NCBI GenBank assembly: GCA_014381035.1
Contig: JACMIS010000535.1
Location: forward strand, 1 to 6,928
DNA from: Armatimonadota bacterium
GTDB lineage: Bacteria > Armatimonadota > Armatimonadia > Armatimonadales > Armatimonadaceae
DNA: 6,928 nt
Direction of reading: 5' to 3'
The stretch's first letter is position 1. Each line of letters starts with the position of its first letter. Of this stretch, positions 1 through 5,042 are shown piece by piece. The notes below the pieces were generated by a model that was not told the DNA's origin, ran no database searches, and worked only from the letters and a program-made list of their open reading frames with translations. The translations under genes and the position numbers were made by a program.

Positions 1-1226
1 ATGGGGGCGTTGGCAACCTGCGTCCATGTGGCTCCCTGATCCGTGGATTTATACAGCAGTTGGTTAAACTCACCCGGTCCTTTTCCAACAACAAGGTACG
101 TGCCATTTTTCAAACGGACAATGTCTTCGTAACTCCCGCGGAAGGAATAGGTGAAGCCCGGTTCACCGGGGAAGGGGAATGGCTCGACCTTTTGGCTCCA
201 TGTCGCACCCGCATCCGTCGAAACCCAAATGTTTCCGGCTGTCGGACGAACAATAGATGAGCCGACTTGCGTGGTTCCGACGGTGACGGTCACGATGTTG
301 GGGTTGACCGCGTCCACCAGCACACGGCTCACGTTCTGTCCGGCGAAGTAGATATAGTCGCCGTTCGCATCCTTGTCGGCACCGATATTCGTCCACGTCG
401 TGCCGCCGTCGGTGGACTTCATCAGGCCGATGGCGGTGCCAAAGCCGGTGGGCGAAACGCTCGTTCCCGCATAGAGAACCTTGGTATTCAGGGGGTTAAT
501 GGCGAGGACGTTCGTTCGGAGATACGGCCAGCTGCCGGACACCGATTTCCAGCTGATGCCGCCGTCCACCGATTTGAAGACGCCGCCCGATTGGGCGCAG
601 GCGTAGAGAACGAGGCGGTTGGTCGGGTCAACCGTGATTCCCTCGACATGACCGTTCATTGACTGAAGGCCGTAGTAGGCGCGCTGGGCTGTCGGGTACC
701 AGTTGACCGGACCGACAAACGACCATTTCGCACTGGGGAATAACAACGAGCTGGGCGAACTTCGGATCGAATTGGACGAGCCGCTAGACGCGCCGCCGGC
801 ATAGCCGATTTGCGCCGGACGCAAGCGGGATCGTTGTGCGATGGCTCGGTCGGAAGCCGTCGGATCAATCGTGTTGTACGGGTACGCACGCATCCGAAGC
901 ATAAACTCGTCGCCGCCGGTCATCGTGCGCTTGAACTCCCGTTTCTGCTTGGGTCTTTCCTTACCAGCTTTCTTGGGTGTCGCCTTATGGGCGTGTGCAG
1001 CGAACCTCGCGTCATGGGTTGCTTTCAGCGTATCGAGAGGCGAAAGCGCAGTAGCCGATTTTGCGGTTGGAGACGGGTGCTGGAGTGTTTTAGATTTTGC
1101 CGCAGGAGGCGAAGGTTTTGTGTGTGTGCGAGGACGCACACCGGCCTGACCCGCCGAAGGCAGGATCGAACCAGTCAAGAGTAGAGATACACCGATCAGA
1201 TGAGGGAAAATTGCGAGAAATTTCAT
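1..1226 (-). CDS. Secreted Asp-box (BNR-type) beta-propeller protein, C-terminus outside window
   Basis: The frame is open from ATG at 1226 down to the window edge, giving 408 visible residues and no stop. Residues 1-28 form a signal peptide (MKFLAIF..., hydrophobic LIGVSLLL, likely cleavage near AGQA), so the protein should be exported. Residues 30-105 are a low-complexity, lysine- and proline-rich linker. A segment with RAYP at 113-116 and WSFVGP at 168-173 matches the usual entry into sortilin/Vps10-like and YCF48-like propellers. Four Asp boxes (S-x-D-x-G-x-T/S-W) follow at 219-226, 271-278, 336-343 and 394-401, each marking a blade. Residues 284-290 (DKDANGD) resemble a calcium-binding loop. 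The start lies 12 bases after the stop of the sorting-signal gene, so the two are probably co-transcribed; the Shine-Dalgarno is weak. Asp-box proteins include sialidases, xyloglucanases and non-enzymatic binding proteins. No catalytic residues can be assigned, so the substrate is unknown. Confidence 0.85.
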   Translation of the reverse strand, partial: MKFLAIFPHLIGVSLLLTGSILPSAGQAGVRPRTHTKPSPPAAKSKTLQHPSPTAKSATALSPLDTLKATHDARFAAHAHKATPKKAGKERPKQKREFKRTMTGGDEFMLRMRAYPYNTIDPTASDRAIAQRSRLRPAQIGYAGGASSGSSNSIRSSPSSLLFPSAKWSFVGPVNWYPTAQRAYYGLQSMNGHVEGITVDPTNRLVLYACAQSGGVFKSVDGGISWKSVSGSWPYLRTNVLAINPLNTKVLYAGTSVSPTGFGTAIGLMKSTDGGTTWTNIGADKDANGDYIYFAGQNVSRVLVDAVNPNIVTVTVGTTQVGSSIVRPTAGNIWVSTDAGATWSQKVEPFPFPGEPGFTYSFRGSYEDIVRLKNGTYLVVGKGPGEFNQLLYKSTDQGATWTQVANAP

Positions 1227-1238
1227 GATGTTACTTTC

Positions 1239-1949
1239 TTAGTTCAGTAAATGCTTCGCACCGGAAGTTGTCGGACGGCGGTTGCGACGAGACAAGTAAA
1301 GGATACCAACCGGCAGTAGCACTCCGGCAATCAATGCCGCCGTACCCTGCTCGGGAACCACTGCCACATCAAGCCGCTGACCGGATAGTTCTATGTAGAA
1401 GGCGGCCTGCGGAGAACCACCGAAACTATAATACTCGCCGTCGGTCATGTCCTGAAAGTAGTCATCCGTGCTGTCGCCGGTAGCGATTTCCCAACCCGCG
1501 TCCGGGTTGCTAAACTCGATGCTTACCCATCCCCCGTTTTCCTCGGTGGGCAAGAGCGTTGAATCCCACCGAAAAAAATTGCCAAGGGGTGCCAAATCAT
1601 GGAAGACAATGTCAGTATCACCGTTGGGGTCACCTTCCAGAGTCTCGAAACGCGTAGCAGAGATGAGTGTGCCGTCGAACGCCCCCCCGGACGGACCTGC
1701 CGTGTAAAATCGGACGATGGCATCAGTCGTGGCACCGTTGGGAGAATCGAGAGGAAGGAAGTACCCGAAGGTAAAACTGTCGACTTCGTAGGAGCCGGAG
1801 AAAACGATGGGCATCGCGAGCTCTCGCCCGGCAGGATCATAGAAGAAAGTGTCTTCCGTATTGGAATAAAAAACACCTTGGGCGGTTGCAACCCTGGCAC
1901 CGAGGAGACAACCGAGAACACAGAGAAAAACAGCCAACTTCTTATACAT
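1239..1949 (-). CDS. Secreted protein with PEP-CTERM-like exosortase sorting signal
   Basis: This is a 236-residue protein starting at ATG 1949, with a purine-rich AAGAAG acting as a weak ribosome site. Residues 1-24 are a signal peptide (MYKK, hydrophobic core, ATAQ cleavage). Residues 25-195 are rich in aromatic and acidic residues with alternating hydrophobics, suggesting a beta-sandwich; I recognise no named domain. The C-terminus has the three-part sorting signal: VPEQ at 198-201, a hydrophobic segment at about 203-220, and the basic cluster RRNRR at 221-225. In exosortase systems this tail is cut by a membrane transpeptidase-like enzyme and the protein goes to the envelope or extracellular matrix. 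Two oddities are Q instead of the usual P after VPE, and an 11-residue polar tail after the arginines. The gene heads an operon with the Asp-box protein and has a long, inverted-repeat-rich leader upstream. No exosortase gene is in the window. The sorting call is fairly secure; the function is unknown. Confidence 0.85.
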   Translation of the reverse strand: MYKKLAVFLCVLGCLLGARVATAQGVFYSNTEDTFFYDPAGRELAMPIVFSGSYEVDSFTFGYFLPLDSPNGATTDAIVRFYTAGPSGGAFDGTLISATRFETLEGDPNGDTDIVFHDLAPLGNFFRWDSTLLPTEENGGWVSIEFSNPDAGWEIATGDSTDDYFQDMTDGEYYSFGGSPQAAFYIELSGQRLDVAVVPEQGTAALIAGVLLPVGILYLSRRNRRPTTSGAKHLLN

Positions 1950-1965
1950 TACATTCTTCTTTCTG

Positions 1966-1986
1966 GGCGTTGTGAAGAAAAACGCC
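1966..1986 (-). promoter_or_regulatory. Hairpin abutting the ribosome site of the sorting-signal gene
   Basis: GGCGTT (1966-1971) and AACGCC (1981-1986) are perfect 6-bp arms around a 9-base loop. In the mRNA the hairpin ends just before the purine-rich ribosome site of the gene starting at 1949. The loop carries TTCTTC (minus strand), which is complementary to GAAGAA next to the start codon (plus-strand bases 1954-1959). The RNA could therefore fold either as this hairpin or as one that masks the ribosome site. The pairing is seen directly; a regulatory role is inference. Confidence 0.35.
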
Positions 1987-1996
1987 TCAGTGTCGA

Positions 1997-2022
1997 TTAT
2001 CGCAACACGGTTGTGGCGATAA
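1997..2022. promoter_or_regulatory. Imperfect 26-bp inverted repeat in leader
   Basis: TTATCGC (1997-2003) and GCGATAA (2016-2022) are perfect 7-bp arms. Inside them, after one A·G mismatch, ACA and TGT pair around a 4-base loop. It could be a stem-loop in the leader RNA of the sorting-signal operon or a dimeric protein site on DNA. It lies 47 bases upstream of the ATG at 1949. No U-run follows closely enough in either direction for a normal terminator. Confidence 0.4.
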
Positions 2023-2043
2023 GAACACCATTCACTGTGAGTT

Positions 2044-2070
2044 TCTCTCTACAGAGAGATATGCGCATAT
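2044..2070. promoter_or_regulatory. Two abutting palindromes in leader
   Basis: TCTCTCT (2044-2050) and AGAGAGA (2053-2059) are 7-bp arms with only two bases between them. Sharing the base at 2059, a perfect 12-bp palindrome ATATGCGCATAT spans 2059-2070. The very short centre of the first and the lack of a loop in the second fit protein-binding sites better than RNA hairpins. The function is unknown. Confidence 0.35.
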
Positions 2071-2090
2071 GTAGTGATGAAATCATTGAG

Positions 2091-2110
2091 CAATACTACA
2101 TGTAGTATTG
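2091..2110. promoter_or_regulatory. Perfect 20-bp palindrome, candidate operator
   Basis: CAATACTACATGTAGTATTG is identical to its reverse complement. A further 5-bp arm pair (ATTGA 2085-2089, TCAAT 2115-2119) lies just outside it with unequal gaps. The half-site ATGTAGT at 2100-2106 recurs at 2069-2075, exactly 31 bp away and in the same direction, about three helical turns. This suggests a dimeric repressor or activator site with an auxiliary half-site. It lies about 45 bases downstream of the predicted transcription start of the sorting-signal operon, a position suited to repression. The regulator is not in the window. Confidence 0.5.
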
Positions 2111-2135
2111 ACCTTCAATCTCCTCACTTTATCGT

Positions 2136-2154
2136 TGCCCGTTACTTATGGGCA
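2136..2154. promoter_or_regulatory. Short inverted repeat at predicted 5' end of leader
   Basis: TGCCC (2136-2140) and GGGCA (2150-2154) pair around a 9-base loop, and two wobble pairs can extend the stem. If transcription of the sorting-signal operon starts near 2153, this hairpin would sit at the extreme 5' end of the mRNA and might protect it. This is weak evidence on its own. Confidence 0.25.
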
Positions 2155-2159
2155 GTTGA

Positions 2160-2220
2160 AGTATAACACAGGTTTCCACGGAACTGAGATTATTTTTTTA
2201 CTTTTTTGGGTATAAATTTT
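2160..2220 (-). promoter_or_regulatory. Candidate promoter with A-tracts and extended -10, for sorting-signal operon
   Basis: Read on the minus strand, TATACT (2165 to 2160) is preceded by TG and one base, forming an extended -10 element (2160-2168). The -35 position is poor (CTCAGT at 17-base spacing). Upstream, two A-runs (complement of the T-runs at 2192-2199 and 2202-2207) lie at about -40 to -60, where an UP element would be. Transcription would begin near 2153 and leave a leader of about 200 bases before the ATG at 1949. No better promoter is visible nearer the gene. Confidence 0.4.
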
Positions 2221-2267
2221 GGTTGACAAGTCGGCGTGGTTTGCGCTTGTAGGGGATTGACAATCGA

Positions 2268-2378
2268 CTAAGGTTTGATGGGTAAGAATTCGCTCCAGAC
2301 AGACCGTTTCACTTTATAAAGCGCACCCGGATCGGGTGTACCCAGTCCGTCGGACAGCACCGTGCCGAACGTCTTCAC
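2268..2378 (-). CDS. Possible 36-residue small protein or gene remnant
   Basis: A short frame starts at GTG 2378 and stops at TAG (2268-2270). The sequence upstream of the GTG contains GGAG (complement of 2384-2387) at a spacing of 5 bases, which is a good ribosome site. The predicted peptide begins VKTFGTVLSDGLGTPDPG, has a normal amino-acid mix (Trp, Phe, Tyr, several Lys) and ends in LPIKP. The same frame continues upstream past TGA-TAG at 2396-2401 with protein-like text, so this could be the broken tail of a former gene instead. I recognise no family. It lies 130 bases downstream of the cyclase gene on the same strand, with no clear promoter of its own. Confidence 0.25.
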   Translation of the reverse strand: MKTFGTVLSDGLGTPDPGALYKVKRSVWSEFLPIKP

Positions 2379-2460
2379 GGACGCTCCGAAACAGAAACGC
2401 TATCAAGCCTGGCGGATGGTATCGTGGTACCCGTTTCCGGAGGACGCTCGACACGAAGTG

Positions 2461-2483
2461 CCCACAGGCGTGGGTTTCAACCC
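2461..2483. repeat. REP-like overlapping hairpins
   Basis: Two small hairpins overlap: CCCAC/GTGGG (2461-2465 and 2470-2474, 4-base loop) and GGGTT/AACCC (2472-2476 and 2479-2483, 2-base centre). They share bases, so only one can form at a time. GC-rich paired palindromes of this kind just behind genes are typical of dispersed REP-type elements. With a single copy in the window, dispersal cannot be shown. It lies 26 bases past the stop of the cyclase gene and might act as an mRNA 3' end, but no U-run follows it. Confidence 0.3.
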
Positions 2484-2508
2484 GCGAAAAACTTTTGACT
2501 CAATAACC

Positions 2509-4530
2509 CTACTTCCGCTTGACCGTGGATCGCGCCCGATTCAGTCGTGCGATGTCGTCGCTTGCCGCGCCACTCGTCAGAAGCATCGCGGTGCGCAGGC
2601 CGCCCCCGGCGATGAGCGGCTTGAGGATCTCAGGCGAGACCGGGCGGCTGAACAGGAAACCCTGCGCGATGTCGCAACCGAGGGCACGCAGACAGTCGCG
2701 CTGGGCGGCGGTTTCCACCCCTTCCGCGACGACGAGCAGGTCCAGGGCGTGCGCCATCTCTATCGAGGCGCGGACCAATGCTTCGTCGGGGGTGTTTTTG
2801 TCGAGACCGGCGATGAACGCCCGGTCAATTTTCAGGATGTCCACCGGGAAGCGGCGCAGATAGGCGAGTGACGAGTAGCCGGTGCCGAAATCGTCCACGG
2901 AAAGCCGGACGCCGAGACTGCGCAGACCTTGCAACGTTTGCGGGGTCGTGTCGCCCGTCGTGCAGAGCGCGGTCTCGGTGATTTCTATGTCGAAAACGTC
3001 GCCGGTCAGATTAAACTCCGCCAACAAATCATTCACGGTCGTCAGCACGGTGCCGTGGACGATATGCCGGGCGGAAATATTCACCGAGACGCGCAGATCG
3101 GTGTGCCCGTCCTTGCGCCACGCCGCCGCGTCCATACAGGCACGGCGCAGGACCCACTCGCCGAGTTCGACGATCAGGTCCGCTTGCTCGGCAACCTGGA
3201 TGAAATGGGCGGGGGGGACCGGACCGCGCTCCGGGTGACGCCAGCGGCACAACGCTTCCACGGCGACGACCCGCCCGGTCTGCATTTCGATGAGGGGTTG
3301 GTAATGCAGGGATAACTCGTCGCGTTCGATGGCGCGGCGCAGTTCGGATTCCTCGATCAGTCGCTGATAACTATCGGCGTTCATCTGCGGGTCGTAGGAC
3401 TGATAACCGCCCTTCGCCTTCGCCTCGTACATCGCGATGTCGGCGTGCTTCAACAGCGTCGCCGCATCGTCGCCGTCACGGGGGGATACCGAGATCCCGA
3501 TGCTCGCGCCCACGGTGAATTCCTGGTTCTGTATCGAGATCGGACGGACCAGCGTGCGCTGAAGCATTTGCGAAACGATGGCGGCATAGTTCGCGGTCGG
3601 CAGATCCGGCAGGAGGACGGTGAACTCATCGCCGCCGATGCGCGCGAGCGTGTCTTCGGGGCGCAACGCGCCGGTGAACCGCGCCGCGACCTCGCGCAGC
3701 ATGACATCGCCCGCCGCGTGTCCGAGCGTGTCGTTGATTCGTTTGAAGCGATCCAGGTCAACGAACAGCATCGCCACACCGCCATGCGCCTTCTCGCCTT
3801 TTCGCGCCCGTATATCACGCGCCTTTTGCAGGGCGTCCTCGACCCGCTCGGCGAACAGAGTCCGGTTCGGCAGCCCTGTCAGCACATCGCGCCGCGCTTG
3901 CCGGTTGGCGCGTTGCTCGGCATCGGACCGGACCGTCACTTCGCCGGTCAGGAGCAGTATGTCACGGCGTTGCTCCATTAACACCATCGCCTGCCGTGCC
4001 AGCATCCGCAGTCCGGTGATCTGTTTCTCGCTGAAGGGACGCGCTTTTTCGTCCAGAACGCACAGTGAACCGATGGGATGCCCGCTTTCGGCGATCAGGG
4101 GAACGCCCGCATAAAAACGCAGGTTCGGGGCACCGACGACATACAGGTTGTCGGCGAACTGTTCATGGCTGCGCAAATCCGGTATGACCACCAGGTCACT
4201 GCGGCTGATAGCGTGCGTCGCGAACGATTCCTCAAGCCGTATTTCCGCGATGTTCCACCCGATACTCGACTTATTCCATTGCCGCTGGTCATCCAGGAAG
4301 GCAAGGAACGCGATGGGCGTCTCGGCGATGTGTGCCGCGAGACGGGTCAGTTCATCGAACATCGGTTCAGCAGCGGTGTCGAGAATCCAGTAGTTTCGGA
4401 GTGCGTCGAGGCGTGCCTCCTCAAGGACGGAAAAATCACTGGCAGGTGTTTCGACATCCGGTAGTTTCGGAGCGGGCGCGGACCCTTTGCCGCTTCGCAC
4501 GAGAGTTGCTTTGGTTTCGTTTGCGCTCAC
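2509..4530 (-). CDS. GAF-GGDEF-EAL protein: diguanylate cyclase/phosphodiesterase
   Basis: A 673-residue cytoplasmic enzyme expected to make and/or degrade cyclic di-GMP. In order it has a GAF sensor domain at about 38-190, a short helical linker, a GGDEF domain at about 212-380 and an EAL domain at about 390-645. The cyclase motif GGDEF is intact at 299-303, with the product-inhibition I-site RxxD (R290, D293) the standard five residues ahead. The phosphodiesterase motifs also look intact: EAL 425-427, N484 in SVNIS, E516/E519 in EITET, DDFGTGYSSL 546-555, K567 and E603 in AEGVE. Both activities are thus possible, and the GAF domain may choose between them. There are no transmembrane segments. 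I chose GTG 4530 because TATAAT lies 6 bases before it and the GAF homology begins soon after. An ATG at 4650 in the same frame would overlap the divergent CBS gene and put coding over the promoter. Domain assignment is very secure; the start is less so. Confidence 0.93.
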   Translation of the reverse strand: MSANETKATLVRSGKGSAPAPKLPDVETPASDFSVLEEARLDALRNYWILDTAAEPMFDELTRLAAHIAETPIAFLAFLDDQRQWNKSSIGWNIAEIRLEESFATHAISRSDLVVIPDLRSHEQFADNLYVVGAPNLRFYAGVPLIAESGHPIGSLCVLDEKARPFSEKQITGLRMLARQAMVLMEQRRDILLLTGEVTVRSDAEQRANRQARRDVLTGLPNRTLFAERVEDALQKARDIRARKGEKAHGGVAMLFVDLDRFKRINDTLGHAAGDVMLREVAARFTGALRPEDTLARIGGDEFTVLLPDLPTANYAAIVSQMLQRTLVRPISIQNQEFTVGASIGISVSPRDGDDAATLLKHADIAMYEAKAKGGYQSYDPQMNADSYQRLIEESELRRAIERDELSLHYQPLIEMQTGRVVAVEALCRWRHPERGPVPPAHFIQVAEQADLIVELGEWVLRRACMDAAAWRKDGHTDLRVSVNISARHIVHGTVLTTVNDLLAEFNLTGDVFDIEITETALCTTGDTTPQTLQGLRSLGVRLSVDDFGTGYSSLAYLRRFPVDILKIDRAFIAGLDKNTPDEALVRASIEMAHALDLLVVAEGVETAAQRDCLRALGCDIAQGFLFSRPVSPEILKPLIAGGGLRTAMLLTSGAASDDIARLNRARSTVKRK

Positions 4531-4536
4531 ACAATC

Positions 4537-4542
4537 ATTATA
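4537..4542 (-). promoter_or_regulatory. -10 box (TATAAT) of a probable leaderless mRNA
   Basis: A perfect TATAAT on the minus strand ends 6 bases before the GTG at 4530. Transcription would therefore begin at or within a base or two of the start codon. There is no Shine-Dalgarno sequence between them. No good -35 is seen (GGCAAA at 16-base spacing). This arrangement is the known signature of leaderless transcripts. Confidence 0.55.
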
Positions 4543-4580
4543 GCGAATATGTGGCAGGTTTGCCGGGAACGTACCGGTGA

Positions 4581-4586
4581 AGAGGA
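4581..4586 (+). promoter_or_regulatory. Ribosome binding site deciding the CBS gene start
   Basis: AGAGGA lies 10 bases before ATG 4597. The other in-frame ATGs are at 4549, which has no such site and would reach towards the divergent promoter, and at 4621, which has only a poor purine match. The site favours 4597. Confidence 0.5.
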
Positions 4587-4596
4587 AAATGCATCC

Positions 4597-4977
4597 ATGA
4601 TAGCGAACCGTGACGGTGCTATGAAATTGCTCCGAGATATTCCCCTGCAAGCCGTTCCCGTGGTAGAACCACGGACGAGCCTTGCGGAAGTGATTGCGTT
4701 GATGGAAGACGAACCGCTACAAACCGTGGTGATCGTCGGCGACGGCATGTACTTCGGCGTCTACACCCCTTCGGACCGGGACAGCGGGCGTATTCCGGCG
4801 GGCGCGAACCGCGACGCGTTAGAGGTCGGTCCCTATGCGAACGGGCTGCGCTTCGTCGGTGCGCCGGACATGACGACCGAAGCGGCGCGGGAATTGATGG
4901 CGCGGCATGACCTCGCGGTATTACCGGTTGTTGCCGGGCGCATCTATAAAGGTGTCGTTACAGCAGCCGATCTATGA
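4597..4977 (+). CDS. Stand-alone CBS-domain pair (Bateman module) protein
   Basis: A 126-residue protein made almost entirely of two CBS domains. The first spans about 14-57 (PVVEPRTSLAEVIALM ... VVIVGDGMYFGVYT) and the second about 84-126 (FVGAPDMTTEAARELM ... AVLPVVAGRIYKGVVTAADL). They are separated by a charged, glycine-rich stretch. CBS pairs bind adenosine nucleotides such as ATP, AMP or S-adenosylmethionine, and some bind cyclic di-nucleotides; this protein has no effector domain, so it probably acts through a partner. It is cytoplasmic, with no signal or membrane segment. It is the only confident plus-strand gene and is divergent from the cyclase/phosphodiesterase, with 66 bases between their starts, so their promoters must overlap or adjoin. 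A shared signalling role is possible but unproven. Confidence 0.85.
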   Translation: MIANRDGAMKLLRDIPLQAVPVVEPRTSLAEVIALMEDEPLQTVVIVGDGMYFGVYTPSDRDSGRIPAGANRDALEVGPYANGLRFVGAPDMTTEAARELMARHDLAVLPVVAGRIYKGVVTAADL

Positions 4978-4989
4978 ATAGGTGTGGAT

Positions 4990-5021
4990 AAAAATATATC
5001 CTGAGTCGTGTCAGCAGGATA
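4990..5021 (-). terminator. Weak hairpin terminator candidate between convergent genes
   Basis: TATCCTG (4997-5003) and CAGGATA (5015-5021) are perfect 7-bp arms around an 11-base loop. On the minus strand the hairpin is followed by TATTTTT (complement of 4990-4996), which suits termination of the alanine racemase transcript. On the plus strand no U-run follows, so it would serve the CBS gene poorly. The stem is AT-rich and the loop large, so termination may be inefficient. Confidence 0.4.
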
Positions 5022-5042
5022 AACGATAGATATACAAAAAAA

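Larger units (their letters stand above)
1950..2508. other. 559-base intergenic region rich in inverted repeats
   Basis: This stretch separates the sorting-signal operon from the end of the cyclase/phosphodiesterase gene; both are on the minus strand. Its left two thirds (about 1950-2220) is clearly more AT-rich than the flanking genes and contains an AT-rich promoter candidate plus many inverted repeats, listed separately. The right third (2268-2490) is GC-richer and contains a possible small ORF and REP-like hairpins. No conserved gene is recognisable on either strand. Long plus-strand frames running through it, such as the one from 2362, are shadows. Confidence 0.7.

Noticed and set aside
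2091..2110. Assigning the palindrome to a BlaI/MecI or CopY-type repressor
   Set aside because: Those operators have TACA and TGTA separated by two bases. Here the half-sites touch, and no such regulator gene is in the window.
2223..2262. Two TTGACA hexamers on the plus strand (2223-2228 and 2257-2262), as -35 boxes
   Set aside because: No acceptable -10 lies at 16-18 bases from either, and no plus-strand gene follows before 4597. An antisense transcript cannot be excluded but has no support.
1950..2508. Cyclic di-GMP riboswitch in the leader, suggested by the nearby c-di-GMP enzyme
   Set aside because: I could not find the conserved GEMM-type core bases on either strand, and the hairpin layout is different.
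3445..3981. Long plus-strand frames across the cyclase gene, and similar frames at 2362-2871, 267-662 and 1599-2105
   Set aside because: They lie opposite clearly coding minus-strand genes, have arginine-rich or biased text without domains, and arise from high GC content.
4531..4650. ATG at 4650 as the start of the GAF-GGDEF-EAL gene, adding 40 residues
   Set aside because: The extra residues overlap the CBS gene on the other strand, look unlike a GAF N-terminus, and include the TATAAT box at 4537-4542. GTG 4530 explains the layout better.
4990..5021. Bidirectional terminator for both convergent genes
   Set aside because: Only the minus-strand side is followed by a U-rich run. The plus side is followed by AAACG, so it is called for the minus strand only.
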